This document shows positions 1 through 9,300 of a stretch of 64,000 nt of DNA, piece after piece. Numbering within the stretch: the stretch's first letter is position 1; every line of letters starts with the position of its first letter. This DNA is from Bacteroides sp. (GTDB lineage: Bacteria; Bacteroidota; Bacteroidia; Bacteroidales; Muribaculaceae): contig JAAVCK010000021.1 in NCBI GenBank assembly GCA_014802325.1, forward strand, positions 29,853 through 93,852, read 5' to 3'. The notes beneath the pieces were generated by a model. It was given only the letters and a program-made list of their open reading frames with translations, did no database searches and was not told where the DNA came from. Both the position numbers and the translations under genes were made by a program.

Positions 1-1
1 A

Positions 2-109
2 GCAAGCAACGCCACTCTCAGTGCGTCGAGCGGCGGATCGGTAGTTCGCAAGAAATTCTCTTGCCCCTCTCCTACCATCTCGGCGTCGTCAGGCGGTAAA
101 GTAAAATAA
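2..109 (+). CDS. possible 3' end of an upstream gene (partial)
   Basis: An open frame enters from the left edge and stops with TAA at 107-109, giving about 35 residues that contain two SASSGG-like stretches. Codon third positions are C/G-rich as in neighbouring genes. There is no recognisable domain, and another frame is also open to position 99, so this is only a weak call. Confidence 0.25.
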   Translation, partial: ASNATLSASSGGSVVRKKFSCPSPTISASSGGKVK

Positions 110-132
110 TTTGCAAAAATTTGTTAATACTC

Positions 133-163
133 TTTGCGGTTACAAAATTATGTCTTAACTTTG
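133..163 (+). promoter_or_regulatory. Bacteroidetes-type promoter of the tRNA pair
   Basis: A -33 TTTG (133-136) is separated by 19 nt from a -7 TAACTTTG (156-163), the canonical Bacteroidetes sigma-ABfr arrangement. It sits directly upstream of the first tRNA gene. Confidence 0.75.
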
Positions 164-174
164 CATCCGCAAAC

Positions 175-248
175 GGCTCATTAGCTCAACTGAATAGAGC
201 ATCTGACTACGGATCAGAAGGTTACAGGTTTGAATCCTGTATGAGTCA
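175..248 (+). tRNA. tRNA-Arg(ACG), copy 1
   Basis: A 74-nt cloverleaf. The acceptor GGCTCAT pairs with ATGAGTC (one G-U), the D stem is GCTC/GAGC, the anticodon stem TCTGA/TCAGA encloses the loop CTACGGA (anticodon ACG), and the T stem ACAGG/CCTGT is intact. The 3' CCA is not encoded. A34 is expected to be edited to inosine, so the tRNA would read CGU/CGC/CGA. Confidence 0.95.
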
Positions 249-262
249 CAAAGACATAACCC

Positions 263-336
263 GGCTCATTAGCTCAACTGAATAGAGCATCTGACTACGG
301 ATCAGAAGGTTACAGGTTTGAATCCTGTATGAGTCA
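263..336 (+). tRNA. tRNA-Arg(ACG), copy 2
   Basis: Identical over all 74 nt to the copy 14 nt upstream, with the same anticodon ACG. The two genes share one promoter and one terminator, so they form a tandem duplication transcribed together. Confidence 0.95.
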
Positions 337-347
337 CACAAGCTCGT

Positions 348-385
348 CCGGCCTCGGAATTTCCGATAGCCGGATTGCTTTTTTT
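348..385 (+). terminator. intrinsic terminator of the tRNA pair
   Basis: A GC-rich hairpin starting CCGGCCTCGG and ending CCGATAGCCGG is followed by a run of seven T, 12 nt after the second tRNA. Confidence 0.75.
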
Positions 386-413
386 ACCCGATATCATTTT
401 TGCGCTCAGCCGA

Positions 414-545
414 TATCAGGGCTGGAAGCCCGTCGTTGTACTTAACCGCGGGTGAAGCCCGCGGACAAGTGCCACTGACAACATGAGCTGCGGAGCTGCG
501 ATGTCGTTTTCTCCACGGGCTTGCACCCGTGGTTATCGACAACCT
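414..545 (+). repeat. composite palindromic repeat, family C, copy 1
   Basis: A chain of short perfect palindromes: GGGCTGGAAGCCC, CCGCGGGTGAAGCCCGCGG, GAGCTGCGGAGCTGCGA and CCACGGGCTTGCACCCGTGG. The same order and sequence recur at 57731-57930, and inverted at 5985-6156. This copy is shortened in its second half. Confidence 0.8.
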
Positions 546-590
546 CGTGCCTTCGGCACTCCATCCCACGCCGCAGTCGCACACCAACCA

Positions 591-621
591 CCGCCGGACG
601 CTCCCCGGTGAGCGTCCCTAC
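591..621 (+). repeat. REP family A, single unit
   Basis: A half element that begins CCGCCGGACGCT and ends AGCGTCCCTAC. It is the right-hand unit of the inverted REP pairs found at 11873, 53877 and 54697, and lies between repeat C copy 1 and the porin promoter. Confidence 0.75.
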
Positions 622-666
622 AAGAGTCACCTTACCGTCCGGAAAATATCTACTGACCCATTTTCA

Positions 667-698
667 TTTGCTTATCATAAAATTATGGCCTAATTTTG
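667..698 (+). promoter_or_regulatory. promoter of the porin gene
   Basis: TTTG (667-670) and TAATTTTG (691-698) lie 20 nt apart. The -7 box is about 40 nt upstream of the chosen ATG and excludes the longer upstream reading frame as coding. Confidence 0.75.
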
Positions 699-736
699 CA
701 CCGTTTTTCAGTTTCCAAGCAATTTCAGTGTCACAT

Positions 737-1744
737 ATGCGCCACTTCATCACCCTACTGCTCTTTATTACGTCAGCCGCCGCGGCGGTAGCCGACTCTA
801 TACCGACCTTTTCTTACATGCCTCAGATCAGCGGCACTTTGCGCGCGCGCTGGGAGGACGACCTCACCGACGGCGAGTCGCGTTTTCAGGTGCGCAACGC
901 CCGCCTCAGCATTCAGGGTGATGTAGCTCCCGAAATATCATATTTCTTTCAGACCGACCTGTGCGACCGCGGCAAGATGAAGATACTCGACGCCTACGGA
1001 CAGCTGGGCATCATCAAGGGCCTCAACCTCCGCGCCGGCCAGTTTCGCATGCCTATGGGTGTGGAGACATTCCGACACCCGGCCAACTACATTTTCGCTA
1101 ACCGCTCCACGGTGGGCAAGACATGCAACTACCGCGCCGTGGGCGCACGTCTGCACTATCAGCTGCCGAAGCTGCCGCTTATGATTGAAGCCGGCGTGTT
1201 CAGTCCGTGGGCCATAGGCGATCACGACAAGTGGTCGAAAGCGATGACATTCGGATCCAAGGTCCAGTATTATCTCGGCGAATGGACATTCACCACCGGC
1301 TTTCAGTCTGTCAAGCCGGCTGAGCTGCGCATGAATTATTTCGATCTCTCCGTGGCGTGGCATTCGGCGCGCTGGCAGGTGGAAGCGGAATATCTGAGCA
1401 AGCATTATCTCCACACCGTCCTTGACCATACTGATCTGTGGTGTGTATTTGGCAGCTACTCCATGCCGGTCAAGGCGGGAATATTCAACTATCTGTCATT
1501 TCAGGGCCGCTGGGACGGCTCCACGGCCGGATCAGACGGCACTACCGCCGACGACAGCGGTCTGCCGGCCATAACCGACGCTGCGCGCAACCGCATCACG
1601 GCCGGCGCCACAATATCCTATCGCCGCACACGTGTGTGGGTGGATCTGCGTGTGAATTACGAGACGGTATTTTATCACCACGACTTTACACCGGCCACCG
1701 GTCAGGGCGACCGACTTTTGGCCGAGATGGTGATACATTTCTGA
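737..1744 (+). CDS. phosphate-selective porin O/P-type outer-membrane protein
   Basis: 335 residues with an N-terminal signal peptide (MRHFITLLLFITSAAAAVA) and a beta-barrel pattern of alternating aromatic strands ending in phenylalanine (IHF), typical of outer-membrane porins. The segment with GTLRARWEDD, SRFQVRNARLSI and LRAGQFRMPMG matches the porin O/P layout (strand pairs around a first extracellular turn and the R-x-G-Q-F strand). The family forms small-anion or general diffusion pores in the outer membrane. The frame is open back to position 521, but repeats and the promoter lie there, so the ATG at 737 with its signal peptide is preferred. It is monocistronic and convergent with xseA. 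Substrate specificity cannot be read from the sequence. Confidence 0.8.
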   Translation: MRHFITLLLFITSAAAAVADSIPTFSYMPQISGTLRARWEDDLTDGESRFQVRNARLSIQGDVAPEISYFFQTDLCDRGKMKILDAYGQLGIIKGLNLRAGQFRMPMGVETFRHPANYIFANRSTVGKTCNYRAVGARLHYQLPKLPLMIEAGVFSPWAIGDHDKWSKAMTFGSKVQYYLGEWTFTTGFQSVKPAELRMNYFDLSVAWHSARWQVEAEYLSKHYLHTVLDHTDLWCVFGSYSMPVKAGIFNYLSFQGRWDGSTAGSDGTTADDSGLPAITDAARNRITAGATISYRRTRVWVDLRVNYETVFYHHDFTPATGQGDRLLAEMVIHF

Positions 1745-1774
1745 TTACCGCGCTCCTGCACTCAAGCGCCTGAT

Positions 1775-3082
1775 CTACTCAGCGCTTACAGATTTGACCG
1801 TACCCGAAGCCAAGGTAGTGGTAAGCACGGTGCCCGGCGCTATCTGCGACGCATCGGTCACGGCATGCCCGTCGACACGTGTGATCGAATAGCCGCGGTT
1901 GAGAGTGGCCGCCGGCGAAAGCACTCCCACCAGACGTTCGAGCGAGTCAAGCTGAGTGGACTTTCGCGAAACCGCTGCAGTAAGAGCCGAGCCAAGACGC
2001 TGGTGCGCACCGTCGAGCCGCGACTGCCACGGCCTGAGCGCACCCGACGAGGCCGATATGACCCGCAGCGAAAGTCTGTCAAGCGATGCCCGCGCATTGC
2101 CCACCGCCACACCGGGCAGGAAAGGCAATCGCGAGCCCAAATATGCTAATTGCTCCGACGCCTGCGAGAGTATGCGCCCCGCAGCAAGTGTGATGGCACG
2201 TGCGGCCGTGTCCACGCGGTCGAGCAACTCTTCAGCCTGACCTATGAGCCACTGTGCAGCCGCCGTAGGAGTCTTCACACGCATATTGGCCACATAGTCG
2301 AGCACAGTCACGTCGCGCTCATGGCCTATGCCCACTATCACGGGAAGCGGAAACTGGGCTATATTGGCGGCAAGCTCATAGTTTTCAAAAGATGCCAGGT
2401 CGCTCGTGGCGCCGCCTCCGCGTATTATCACCACACAGTCCCATTGATCTTCAGCCGCGGCAATCTCATCGAGCGCGGCTATTATCGACGCCGGAGCCTG
2501 CGTGCCCTGCATCACAGCACCGAACAGAGCTGTAGTGAAAGTTATCCGACGTGGATTTTCCGCCAGATGACGCATGAAATCGCCGTAGCCGGCCGCACCT
2601 TCGGCCGACACCACTGCCACACGCAGAGCGGGCACATTCCATACTATCTCGCGATTAAGATTTATCACGCCCTCAGCCGTAAGGCGCGCCAGTATCTCCC
2701 GGCGCAGTCTTACGAGGTCGCCCATCGTATAGGCCGGGTCTATATCAGTGATATTGAGCGAGAATCCATAGGCGGGATGATAATTAGCCGTGACCTTCAC
2801 CATCACCTTCATGCCGCTGTCAAGCCGAGTGCCGGTGGCCATGAAGAAGTCGGCGTCGAGACGCTGGAACGTGCTACGCCATATAGTGGCACGCGCCCGC
2901 GCAATAGTCTCGCCCGTCGAGGGATGTTTCTGTATAAGTTCGAGATAGCAATGTCCGTTGCGGCGCAGGTCGCTTGTCTCGGCTGTCACCCAGGCGCTGC
3001 GCAACGAAGGCGCTGAGGCCACCACCTCGGCTATAAGATTATTGAACTGCTCAAGTGTGAGCGCGGTAGTATTCAGGCTCAT
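1775..3082 (-). CDS. xseA: exodeoxyribonuclease VII large subunit
   Basis: 435 residues. An N-terminal OB-fold DNA-binding domain (about residues 8-105, with SAWVTAETSDLRRNGHCYLEL) is followed by the catalytic domain with IIRGGGATSDLASFENYELA and PVIVGIGHERDVTVLDYVAN, then a C-terminal coiled-coil-like region. The enzyme with XseB degrades single-stranded DNA to oligonucleotides in DNA repair. Its ATG overlaps the stop codon of the upstream DUF3256 gene by ATGA, so the two are translationally coupled. No xseB is seen next to it, although the small subunit is often adjacent in relatives. The gene runs convergently into the porin gene with only 30 nt between stops. Confidence 0.93.
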   Translation of the reverse strand: MSLNTTALTLEQFNNLIAEVVASAPSLRSAWVTAETSDLRRNGHCYLELIQKHPSTGETIARARATIWRSTFQRLDADFFMATGTRLDSGMKVMVKVTANYHPAYGFSLNITDIDPAYTMGDLVRLRREILARLTAEGVINLNREIVWNVPALRVAVVSAEGAAGYGDFMRHLAENPRRITFTTALFGAVMQGTQAPASIIAALDEIAAAEDQWDCVVIIRGGGATSDLASFENYELAANIAQFPLPVIVGIGHERDVTVLDYVANMRVKTPTAAAQWLIGQAEELLDRVDTAARAITLAAGRILSQASEQLAYLGSRLPFLPGVAVGNARASLDRLSLRVISASSGALRPWQSRLDGAHQRLGSALTAAVSRKSTQLDSLERLVGVLSPAATLNRGYSITRVDGHAVTDASQIAPGTVLTTTLASGTVKSVSAE

Positions 3083-3714
3083 CGGTCGAGCACAAACCGC
3101 TTGCCATTCCAGGTATACGACAGTGTCGGACGGAGATACGGGCTCACTATGTCGTATATATCCTCATCAAGGAAACGGTTGAGATTATTGACCAGCAGCA
3201 GTTTTCCGGTCGAAGGGTCGTAGTTGTACGATGCCAGCATGAATGGCACCTGCATCTCCACCTCGGCCTTATTGGCTTTGCCTTCGGGGGTAAGCCAGTC
3301 GTCTATACGGGGTTTGGCGAAATAGTTGCCGTCGGGCAGAGCGTTCCAGTCAGCGTCGAAAAATGCTATCGAGCTGTCGAGTCCGGGCGCAGCCACGGTG
3401 GAGATCACCGCCACCACCTGACCGCTACCTGCATCGAGCACCACGATCTGGGCTGTCGACGAGTCGGTCATCTTCACACTGAGCGCCTTGTCGCTAAGCG
3501 AGGTGACAGCCGACTGACCCTTGAGATTGTTGGTCGACGTATTGCTCATGCCGCTGTTGAAATAATCTATCATATCCATGCGGGTGGAGCTGTCGAGCAG
3601 CGGAAACACCGTGTTGGGGGCGGTGGTAAATGCTTCGGAAGCGGTGATCTGCCCCATCAGGGCGAGCGTACCTGCCAGCAAGCCTGCCGCTGAAACTATT
3701 ATTCGGTTCTTCAT
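3079..3714 (-). CDS. DUF3256 family secreted protein
   Basis: 211 residues from the ATG at 3714. A longer frame exists but lacks a signal peptide. The N terminus (MKNRIIVSAAGLLAGTLALMG) is a signal sequence. The body has FPLLDSSTRMDMIDYFNSG and the NLKGQSAVTSLSDKALSVKM segment, hallmarks of the Bacteroidales-specific DUF3256 family, whose function is unknown. It overlaps xseA by 4 nt and follows the helicase gene after 49 nt, so helicase-DUF3256-xseA may be one transcript. The pairing of an exported protein with a nuclease is probably only operon convenience. Confidence 0.8.
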   Translation of the reverse strand: MKNRIIVSAAGLLAGTLALMGQITASEAFTTAPNTVFPLLDSSTRMDMIDYFNSGMSNTSTNNLKGQSAVTSLSDKALSVKMTDSSTAQIVVLDAGSGQVVAVISTVAAPGLDSSIAFFDADWNALPDGNYFAKPRIDDWLTPEGKANKAEVEMQVPFMLASYNYDPSTGKLLLVNNLNRFLDEDIYDIVSPYLRPTLSYTWNGKRFVLDR

Positions 3715-3763
3715 ACGCGTATATAATTTATACATATATAACGTGACGCAGGCCGAAATCGTA

Positions 3764-5458
3764 TTATTTCTTCGACTTTTTCGTGGCGATGCGGGCGTAG
3801 TCGCGGTCGGGCACGGCGATTTCGCTGTGGATGCGCTTGCCCACAAACTCAGCTCCGGTGAGAGCCCCCACTACCTTGCGGGCCTCCGACTTCTTTACGT
3901 CAAACAGCGTATAGCCGGGCAGCAGGTCGATTCGACCCACGTCGACACGCTTGCCACGCACTAGATGATTGAGCATATCTATCAGATTGCCGGCATAGAA
4001 GCCGTCGCGCTTACCCACATTTACATATATTCGCTCCATGCCACGCTCGGCAGTGCGGCGGTCTTTCTCGGCGTCGCTGCGCGGCTCGCCTTTCTTCGAC
4101 TCCTTGCGCGACTTCTTCGAGGGCTTCTCGTCGATGAAATCAATAGTAGGAGCATCCTTGTAGTAATCGAGCAGTCGGTTGAATTCGAGCGAGATGACAC
4201 GCTTGAGCAGATCTTCCTGACTCAGCCAGCTCAGCTTGCGGCTTATACCGGGCAGATAGCGCATTATCTCGTCGTCGTTCACCTCCACGCGCTCCAGACG
4301 GTCAGCCAGATTATAAAGCTGCTTTTCGATGATATGCTGAGGAGTCGGCACATCCTTGCGCTCGAAAGTCTTGCCTATTATGCGCTCTATCTCACGCAGT
4401 TTGCTCTTTTCGCGCGAGTGGATTATGGCTACCGACACACCACTCTTGCCTGCTCGGCCGGTACGTCCGGAGCGGTGGGTATACACGGCTGCATCCTCGG
4501 GCAGTCCGTAGTTGATCACATGCGTCAGATCGTCCACGTCAAGGCCGCGGGCCGCCACGTCGGTAGCCACAAGCATAGTGACCACGCGGTCGCGGAACTT
4601 CTTCATCACGATGTCGCGCTGCTGCTGCGAGAGGTCGCCGTGAAGAGCCTCGGCATTATAGCCGTCTTTTATCAGTTTGTCGGCCACCTCCTGCGTGTCG
4701 CGGCGGGTGCGGCAGAATATTATGGCGTAGATACCGGGCGAATTGTCGGCTATACGTTTCAGTGCAAGGTATTTGTCCTTGGCATGAACCATGTAGTAGA
4801 CATGACGCACGTTCTGCGCGCCTTCGTTGCGCGTGCCCACCACTATTTCCTCATAATCTTTCATATAGCGTTTGGCTATCTTGAGAATATCGGAGGGCAT
4901 AGTGGCCGAGAACATCAGCATCTTGCGGTCTTCGGGCACGTACGACAGTATCTCCTCAATCGAATCGAGAAATCCCATGTTGAGCATTTCGTCGGCCTCA
5001 TCGAGCACCACGGTGTTCACATGATCGAGCTTGACCACACCGCGCTTTATCAGGTCGATAAGACGACCGGGGGTAGCCACGATGATCTGCACGCCCTCGC
5101 GCAGGGCGCGTATCTGGCTCTCGATGCTCGAACCGCCATATACGGGGAGCACCTTCACGTCGCGTATGAATTTTGAAAAATCGGCAAGATCCGACGCAAT
5201 TTGCAGACACAGCTCGCGCGTAGGCGACAATATCAGCGCCTGAGGACGTCGCTCGTCGGGATTGATGCGCTGGAGCACCGGCAGTCCGAACGCAGCGGTC
5301 TTACCAGTACCGGTCTGAGCCAGAGCCACTATATCTTTTGCATCACCGAGCAGACGGGGAATCACGCGCTCCTGCACGGGCATTGGTTGTACAAATCCAA
5401 GGTCTTCGATGGCCCGACGCAATGGCTCGGCCACACCTAATTCTTCAAAAGTCTTCAT
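3764..5458 (-). CDS. DEAD-box ATP-dependent RNA helicase (DeaD/CsdA/DbpA-like)
   Basis: 564 residues with every DEAD-box motif: Q motif (GFVQPMPVQ, 21-29), Walker A AQTGTGKT (47-54), PTREL, TPGR, DEAD (153-156), SAT, RGLDVDD and HRSGRTGRAGK. A charged linker (KPSKKSRKESKKGE) leads to a C-terminal DbpA-type RNA-binding domain starting at RIYVNVGKRDGFYAG. Such enzymes remodel RNA in ribosome assembly, mRNA decay and cold adaptation. The start MKTFEELG is preferred over an ATG 21 nt upstream because it is the usual beginning of this family and because the promoter-like -7 box overlaps the upstream ATG. Confidence 0.93.
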   Translation of the reverse strand: MKTFEELGVAEPLRRAIEDLGFVQPMPVQERVIPRLLGDAKDIVALAQTGTGKTAAFGLPVLQRINPDERRPQALILSPTRELCLQIASDLADFSKFIRDVKVLPVYGGSSIESQIRALREGVQIIVATPGRLIDLIKRGVVKLDHVNTVVLDEADEMLNMGFLDSIEEILSYVPEDRKMLMFSATMPSDILKIAKRYMKDYEEIVVGTRNEGAQNVRHVYYMVHAKDKYLALKRIADNSPGIYAIIFCRTRRDTQEVADKLIKDGYNAEALHGDLSQQQRDIVMKKFRDRVVTMLVATDVAARGLDVDDLTHVINYGLPEDAAVYTHRSGRTGRAGKSGVSVAIIHSREKSKLREIERIIGKTFERKDVPTPQHIIEKQLYNLADRLERVEVNDDEIMRYLPGISRKLSWLSQEDLLKRVISLEFNRLLDYYKDAPTIDFIDEKPSKKSRKESKKGEPRSDAEKDRRTAERGMERIYVNVGKRDGFYAGNLIDMLNHLVRGKRVDVGRIDLLPGYTLFDVKKSEARKVVGALTGAEFVGKRIHSEIAVPDRDYARIATKKSKK

Positions 5459-5476
5459 ATATCGTAAAATTTTTTC

Positions 5477-5484
5477 CAAAATTA
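5477..5484 (-). promoter_or_regulatory. -7 box of the helicase gene
   Basis: On the minus strand the sequence reads TAATTTTG (TAnnTTTG), 18 nt before the helicase ATG. No clear -33 TTTG is present at the usual distance. Confidence 0.45.
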
Positions 5485-5630
5485 ATGTATATTGTTATAA
5501 CTCCCCACATACGGTAAAAGTTTTTCATCATAACATTGAACTGATATAAACTCATTGAACTTTTCGCTCGGAGCCGATTCTATTAAAAGCGTGAGGCTGT
5601 GTCGAAATAGACTTTTTCAAAGCAGCTATA

Positions 5631-5846
5631 AGCGTCCGGCGGACGCTGAATTAATAGTAGCCCGGGTCGCCGAAGCTCTGTGTAGGCGCCCCGGGGTTAA
5701 ATGTAGAAATAAAAAAAGGCGTCCGATAGGCCGCCGAATAAAACTCAATAAGCTATATAATCGGCGGCCTGACGGACGCCAAAGTTTACAGGTCAATGGC
5801 CGGCGACGCCTCCGCATAGCTACGGCGGCGCCGGTTACGAATAACT
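5631..5846. repeat. REP family B array
   Basis: Several palindromes: AGCGTCCGGCGGACGCT (5631-5647); a unit starting GTAGCCCGGG and closing CCGGGGTTA (5657-5698); and an inverted pair GGCGTCCGATAGGCCGCCGA (5718-5737) / TCGGCGGCCTGACGGACGCC (5761-5780). A further unit ends in GCGCCGGTTAC. The same units flank the IS200-like transposase near 46.3-47.0 kb. No transposase is present here. Confidence 0.75.
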
Positions 5847-5984
5847 CAATGCCCTGCGGGCATTCTTTTTTTATTTTTATACATCCCCGTACTTGAACTC
5901 GTCGCGGTACAACCGCGGGGCGGTTGTACAATAGTGTCTCGATTGTACAACCACTCCGTGGTTGATTTGGCATTGGTTTTTATA

Positions 5985-6156
5985 CCGCGGGTGCAAGCCC
6001 GCGGTTATGCGCACCTCTGATCACGTGAGCTGCGGAGCTGCGATGTTGTAGGACATGCTCGCACGACGTCGCAGCTCCGCAGCTCTCTATGGGGCATCTC
6101 ACCTGTCCGCGGGCTTCACCCGCGGTTACTTACAACATCGGGCTTCCAGCCCTGAT
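5985..6156 (-). repeat. composite palindromic repeat, family C, copy 2 (inverted)
   Basis: In reverse orientation it carries GGGCTGGAAGCCC, CCGCGGGTGAAGCCCGCGG, the GAGCTGCGGAGCTGCGA inverted pair and CCGCGGGCTTGCACCCGCGG. Both arms of the central inverted repeat are complete here, as at 57731-57930. Confidence 0.8.
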
Positions 6157-6176
6157 TTTCATTAACTCCGCAACAC

Positions 6177-6200
6177 AAAAGCCACGTAGTGGCTTTTTTT
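6177..6200. terminator. short palindrome with A- and T-runs (family D), terminator-like
   Basis: AAAAGCCACGTAGTGGCTTTTTTT is a near-perfect palindrome flanked by A on one side and T on the other, so it could act as a bidirectional terminator. Related AGCCACGGAGTGGCT / AACCACGGAGTGGTT palindromes occur at 5949, 62268 and 62338. Confidence 0.45.
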
Positions 6201-6316
6201 GACTCGCACCCGTGGGCGCTCGGTTTTTGCTCCGCCGGAGGCTCGCCGGTGAGCTATACTTCTGTGGGTAAAGGTTAGCATGCGTACCGCCGTGGCGCAC
6301 TTATAGCAACAGCCCG

Positions 6317-6357
6317 AAAAAAGCGTCGGCCACGCGGAATCACTCCGGGTGGCCGAC
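6317..6357 (-). terminator. intrinsic terminator of the BspA-like gene
   Basis: On the minus strand GTCGGCCAC and GTGGCCGAC form a perfect 9-bp stem, followed by GCTTTTTT, 40 nt after the stop codon. Confidence 0.8.
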
Positions 6358-6396
6358 TAAGGTATGCTTGTTATATAGGGATAGTTAAGTCATGAT

Positions 6397-9300
6397 CTAC
6401 AGCAAAATCTTAACACTCATGCCGTTGGTGACTACGATATAGACACCGCGGGCGAGGCCTTTGATGCGGCCGTCTTCGCTTCGGGCCGCGAGGCGGCCGT
6501 CGATGGTGTATACATCTGCTGCACCGGCGGTCACGATCTCACCGTTGATGACCTTGACGGCATTATCTTCGCCATTCACGGAGGCAATTCCGGTAGTGGT
6601 CGACGATACAATCACAGTACATTCGGCCTTGACATTGCCGCAAGTGGCGGTGATAGTGGCCTCGCCCTCACCTACAGCGGTCACCACACCATCCTCTCCG
6701 ACAGTGGCTACGGCTTCATCGCTTGAAGTCCAGGTGATGGTGGGGTCAGTGGTATCGACGGGAGTTACGGTAGCGGTGAGTTCCACAGTGTCGCCCACGG
6801 TAAGTTCTTCCACTTCAGAGCTAAGAATGATACCCTCGGCCGGGATTGCTTTCTTGCTTACAGTCACCGCGCACTCGGCATTGATGCCGTTGACAGTGAT
6901 TGCCATGATCACCGTTGAGCCATCAGTATGAGCTGTCACAAGGCCATTCTCGTCGACAGTAGCGACCTCGGTGTTGCTTGAAGACCATGTAATAGTCTTG
7001 TCTGTCGCATTTTCAGGATCATACGACACTACAAGCTGCAGAGTATCCTCAGGATAGAGAGTTGCTTCGGTGTGGTTGAGACTGATCGCGGTGATTTCTA
7101 CCGTAGGTACAGGCACCACGGTGATCTCGCACTCATCTTCCTCTCCATTTCCGGCAGTTGCGGTGATGATTGCATTGCCCGGCTTGAGTGTGGTGACAAG
7201 GCCGTCGGCACCTACAGTCGCTACGGATTCGTCGCTTGTAGTCCAGGTGATAGTCTTGTCGGTAGCGTCGGTCGGCTCGAAAGTGACTTCGAGTTGCAGC
7301 GTGCCACCGGCTTCGATGGTCATTTCGTGGTAATTCAGCGTGATTGTTTCGACTTCGAATTCAGAATCATTCACCTGCACCGTATATGAAAAGCCTGAAT
7401 AGAGGCTTCGTGCCACGATATTGCAGGTAGGCTTTGCTGGAACGGGGTCGGGCTCGGGTTCGCCGCCTTCTTCGACTCCTTCTTCGCCACCTCCGGTTTC
7501 GCCGCCTTCACCGGTGGAATCTACATCTGAGGCAAGTAATGCCGGATTGACCTCTTCACCCTCTTCGGGCTGCTCCACCTCGCCCATGATGGTTACGAGG
7601 CCGTTCTGATCCACGGTGGCCACTTCAGGGTCGGTCGAGTACCAGTAAATAGTCGGGAAATCAAGGTCGTCACCCTCAAGCTGAGCCGAGAGCTGGAATG
7701 TTTCGCCCGGCTCGCCTATGACGTAACGCTCCTCGCTGTGGGTCATGCCCGTAGGCGCATCCATCAGTACATAGTTTTTGAAGTTAGCCCATCCTACTTT
7801 TGACTTCTTGTAGAGCCTTGAGGCCTCCTTGCCCTGCACGTGTACAGTTGCGTTATAGTTGGCGAAGGAGTTGCTCTTGATAGCAGGGGGAGTCTGAGCC
7901 GTAATGTAAATATCGGTAAGCTCGGTTCCGTCAAAGGCATTCGCTCCGATATAGGTACAGTCCTCGCCTATAGCTAAGGTGGAGAGCGAGCTGTTCTGGA
8001 ACGCATTCGTGCCGATATACGAAACCGTAGGCGCGAGCACTACGTCGGTCAGGCGGTCGCAGCCATAGAAGGCGTAAGCTCCGATCTCGTTCACGGAAGC
8101 CGGTGCATGATAGTCGCCCTCCAGGTCGGTGCGGACGAAGAGGATAGTTTCAAGCCCCTCGCCATATACCACGCCATCTTTATAGTTGGCGCTCTCGGGA
8201 TTGAACGCCACCGCAAGGGCTGTCGTGAAGGGATTGGTCATGGTCGACGGATATGCGGCCTTGATGATGTTGGTGCAGCCGTCAAACGGATTATTCGTGC
8301 CCGTGGGCAAGATGGCCGAACATCCCACGAACACTGATTTCAGACCAAGGCAGCTGCTGAATGCCTTATTGCCCACAGTCTTGATATTTTCCGCGAGGAA
8401 GAGTGCTTCCAGTCCCGCGCCTGTGAAGGCATTGGCCTGGATGGTAGTGACGGATGTGGGGAAATCAATGGATTTCAGCGCCGTACAGCCGTTGAATGCG
8501 CTCTGTCCTACGGTAACCAGTCCCTCGGAAAGACTCACCGAAGAAAGCGCCGTGCAGTTCTGGAACGCGTAATTCGGAATAGTAGTGATTTTTTCAGGAA
8601 TATTTATAGCCTCCAACGCCGCGCAGCCATAGAAGGCATTCGTGCCGAGAGTGGCGAGATTATCAGGGAGCGTGATATTGTTGAGTTTCTTGCAATTATA
8701 GAACGCCGAGCCGTTGATGGCGGTAAGAGTCTCGGGAAGGGTCACCTCTGACAACGCACTGCAACCGTAGAATGCACTTGACCCTATGCTCGTGATGCCG
8801 CCGGGCAACTTCGCTGAAGTCAGGCAGCTGCAGTTATAGAACAGCGCGCCCGGAAGCTCGGTAATATTCGCGACGATCTTCAACGAAGGAATTTTCGAGC
8901 AGCCGGAGAAGGCATAGGTTCCCAGCGAAGTGACTGATGCAGGGATTGTTAATTCCGACGCGATTCCTCTACAGTTGTAGAATGCATAATTTCCGATATT
9001 TTCGAGTGATGAAGGTAATGACAAGCTTGGGATATTGTTGCAATTCTGAAATGCATAATTGCCGATCGAAGTCACCTTTTCGGGGATGACCAAATCGGAA
9101 ACGATCCCCGTGCAGCCGTCGAAAGCATAGTTACCGATAGTTTCTACTGAAGCCGGCAATGACAGCGATGCGAGCTTGGTGAGCTTCTGGAAAGCATAGT
9201 CACCGATCGAAGTCACCGTGGATGGGATAGTCACCGTTTCAAGGCCTGTGCAGCCGACAAAAGCACTGCATCCGATCGTGGTGACGGTATTAGGCACTTC

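Noticed and set aside
938..1429. 163-residue ORF on the minus strand inside the porin gene
   Set aside because: It is the antisense shadow of a gene with signal peptide and barrel pattern; no promoter or homology.
2150..3016. 288-residue plus-strand ORF opposite xseA
   Set aside because: The minus strand encodes a clear XseA with all motifs; the ORF is a shadow due to GC-rich codon bias.
5631..5846. CRISPR array
   Set aside because: Units are palindromic, inverted and irregularly spaced, as in REP arrays.
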